The position numbers and the translations under genes are program-made. A stretch of 64,000 bases of DNA from Alloascoidea africana (lineage: Eukaryota; Ascomycota; Alloascoideomycetes; Alloascoideales; Alloascoideaceae): positions 17,277-81,276 of the forward strand of contig JAKTTT010000080.1 of the NCBI GenBank assembly GCA_030581615.1, in the 5' to 3' direction. Below are positions 63,094 to 64,000 of the stretch, piece after piece (within the stretch, counting starts at the first letter, position 1; every line of letters begins with the position of its first letter). The notes below the pieces were generated by a model. The model made no database searches and was not told the origin of the DNA. It saw only the letters and a list, made by a program, of their open reading frames with translations.

Positions 63094-63886
63094 TTTATGA
63101 GCACAACAGGATGAAAGCAGAGATGGGATGTGTTGACAAGGAGAAAAAGGCCTAAAGAGAAAGTCCAGAGATGGGGAAAGCGGGACGTTTTAAATAAATA
63201 TAATCGGTTCGATAGCAAGACCTAGCCAGAAGAAAGTAATTAATTTCCTGAAGTGGTAGTAACTCACAACTTATGCGGAGTGTCAGTAGAGTAGCCACAT
63301 TTTGTGACCTGTTTCTTTTCTTTCTTTTGAAAGTTATTGAATTTTCTCCATAAAAACATACTTGCTTTTTCTCATCTATCCAGGAATGACATGTCTATCA
63401 AAAGATATTTGGGTCCTATAGAATTAGAGCAACTTCGGGATGAATGAACATCTGTCAGCGTGTGTGCTGTTTCAATTTTTTTTTTGTTCGTCACTTTAAC
63501 TTAAAACTGCACCAACGACCAGGAAAAGTTTATCTGTCGAGAGGAGTTTCGTTTAAAGACGTTAAAAGTCTAAGTCGATCTTACTTTTACTCCTTTCTTT
63601 TTTCCATCTAGTTCGGCAAAGAGTGCGCTAAGAGGAAGCTAGACTCTTCCTCCTTCAAAATCGCTCTTCCGACATCGCATACCCCAAGTCAGAGTTTGTC
63701 TGCAAGGCAAAGAAGAACGACAGAGAAACTGGACTCAAAGTCAGTTAATCAGGCTTAAAAAGTAAATCTGGAGAGGAGTCTTGACTACATGTAAGTATTT
63801 TGCTCCCTCAAAGCCTATTAGTGGTTTAAATACACACATTCAACATGGAGGCCTCAGATTAGCATAAAAAGGCTGATTTATATCTC
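63094..63886. other. Upstream region of RDI1
   Basis: 793 bp, AT-rich, with a TTTTTTTTTT run near 63476 and a GTAAGT at about 63791 that could be a donor of an unseen plus-strand transcript. No gene could be confirmed. Confidence 0.45.
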
Positions 63887-64000
63887 ATGCCACTTCCTGC
63901 TGGTAACAGACCTTACGGTAGTTATATATTCTACGAGGACGCAAACAGTAAAAATCATCAAGACCTGACTCAAATCTCCTTCCATACCAAATGCCTTCCA
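63887..64000 (+). CDS. Possible start of a gene running off the window
   Basis: An ATG at 63887 opens 38 codons to the window end without a stop, starting MPLPAGNRPYGSYIFYEDAN. The composition looks protein-like, but the piece is too short to assign to a family, and a chance frame cannot be excluded. Confidence 0.3.
   Translation, partial: MPLPAGNRPYGSYIFYEDANSKNHQDLTQISFHTKCLP

Noticed and set aside
1-64000. CRISPR arrays, prokaryotic operons, LTR retrotransposons, rRNA genes
   Set aside because: The window is a spliced yeast chromosome region. No regularly spaced direct repeats, reverse transcriptase or integrase frames, or rRNA-like segments were seen.

Overview
The window looks like a nuclear chromosome segment of an ascomycete yeast outside the Saccharomyces group. 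Almost every product has a budding-yeast counterpart (Dis3, Gcn20, Mre11, Prp5, Elc1, Sky1, Skt5, Cdc25, Sse1, Stm1, Sec7, Oar1, Aro8, Rdi1). Introns are short (mostly 51-90 nt), with GTATGT/GTAAGT-type donors and CTAAY or TACTAAC branch sites very close to the acceptor. The window also carries genes that Saccharomyces has lost: a respiratory complex I subunit (NDUFB4/B15 type), U5-40K (SNRNP40) and a GIGYF-type start on the Smy2 homolog. CTG falls on conserved leucines (for example in MRE11), so the standard genetic code applies. An early-branching Saccharomycotina lineage is my inference; I cannot name the species.

Layout. 1-9.4 kb: DIS3 (cut by the window start), GCN20, MRE11 (six exons), a four-exon NDUFB4-like gene, SNRNP40. 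9.7-21.4 kb: PRP5, a possible 59-residue spliced ORF, ELC1, an armadillo-type protein, SKY1, SKT5. 21.4-25.7 kb: a 4.2-kb gap with no recognised gene, holding a GC-rich hairpin cluster and a Pol III B-box-like site. 25.7-41.4 kb: CDC25-type Ras exchange factor, a cupin protein, a 2.3-kb gap, SSE1, the SMY2/GIGYF homolog, STM1 (with a 19-nt exon). 41.8-54.7 kb: SEC7, mitochondrial 3-oxoacyl-ACP reductase, a secreted Thr/Glu repeat protein, a large inverted repeat, ARO8. 55.3-64 kb: a two-HMG-box protein, a membrane-anchored GH114 glycosidase, a repeat-rich GC promoter region, a cytochrome b5-acyl-CoA dehydrogenase fusion, RDI1, and a possible gene start running off the end.

Most genes are unlinked housekeeping functions and form no obvious cluster. 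Some pairs share themes: pre-mRNA splicing (SNRNP40, PRP5, and SKY1 through SR proteins), translation control (GCN20, STM1, the GIGYF-type protein, SSE1), GTPase signalling (CDC25, SEC7, RDI1, possibly the armadillo protein) and mitochondria (NDUFB4, OAR1, perhaps the HMG protein). The most useful results are gene models that a plain open-reading-frame view misses: NDUFB4, the N-termini of MRE11, SSE1, STM1, GIGYF, SEC7 and the HMG protein, a GC-AG intron in OAR1, and a 5-nt last exon in ELC1. TTACCCG (Reb1-type) sites sit in several promoters.
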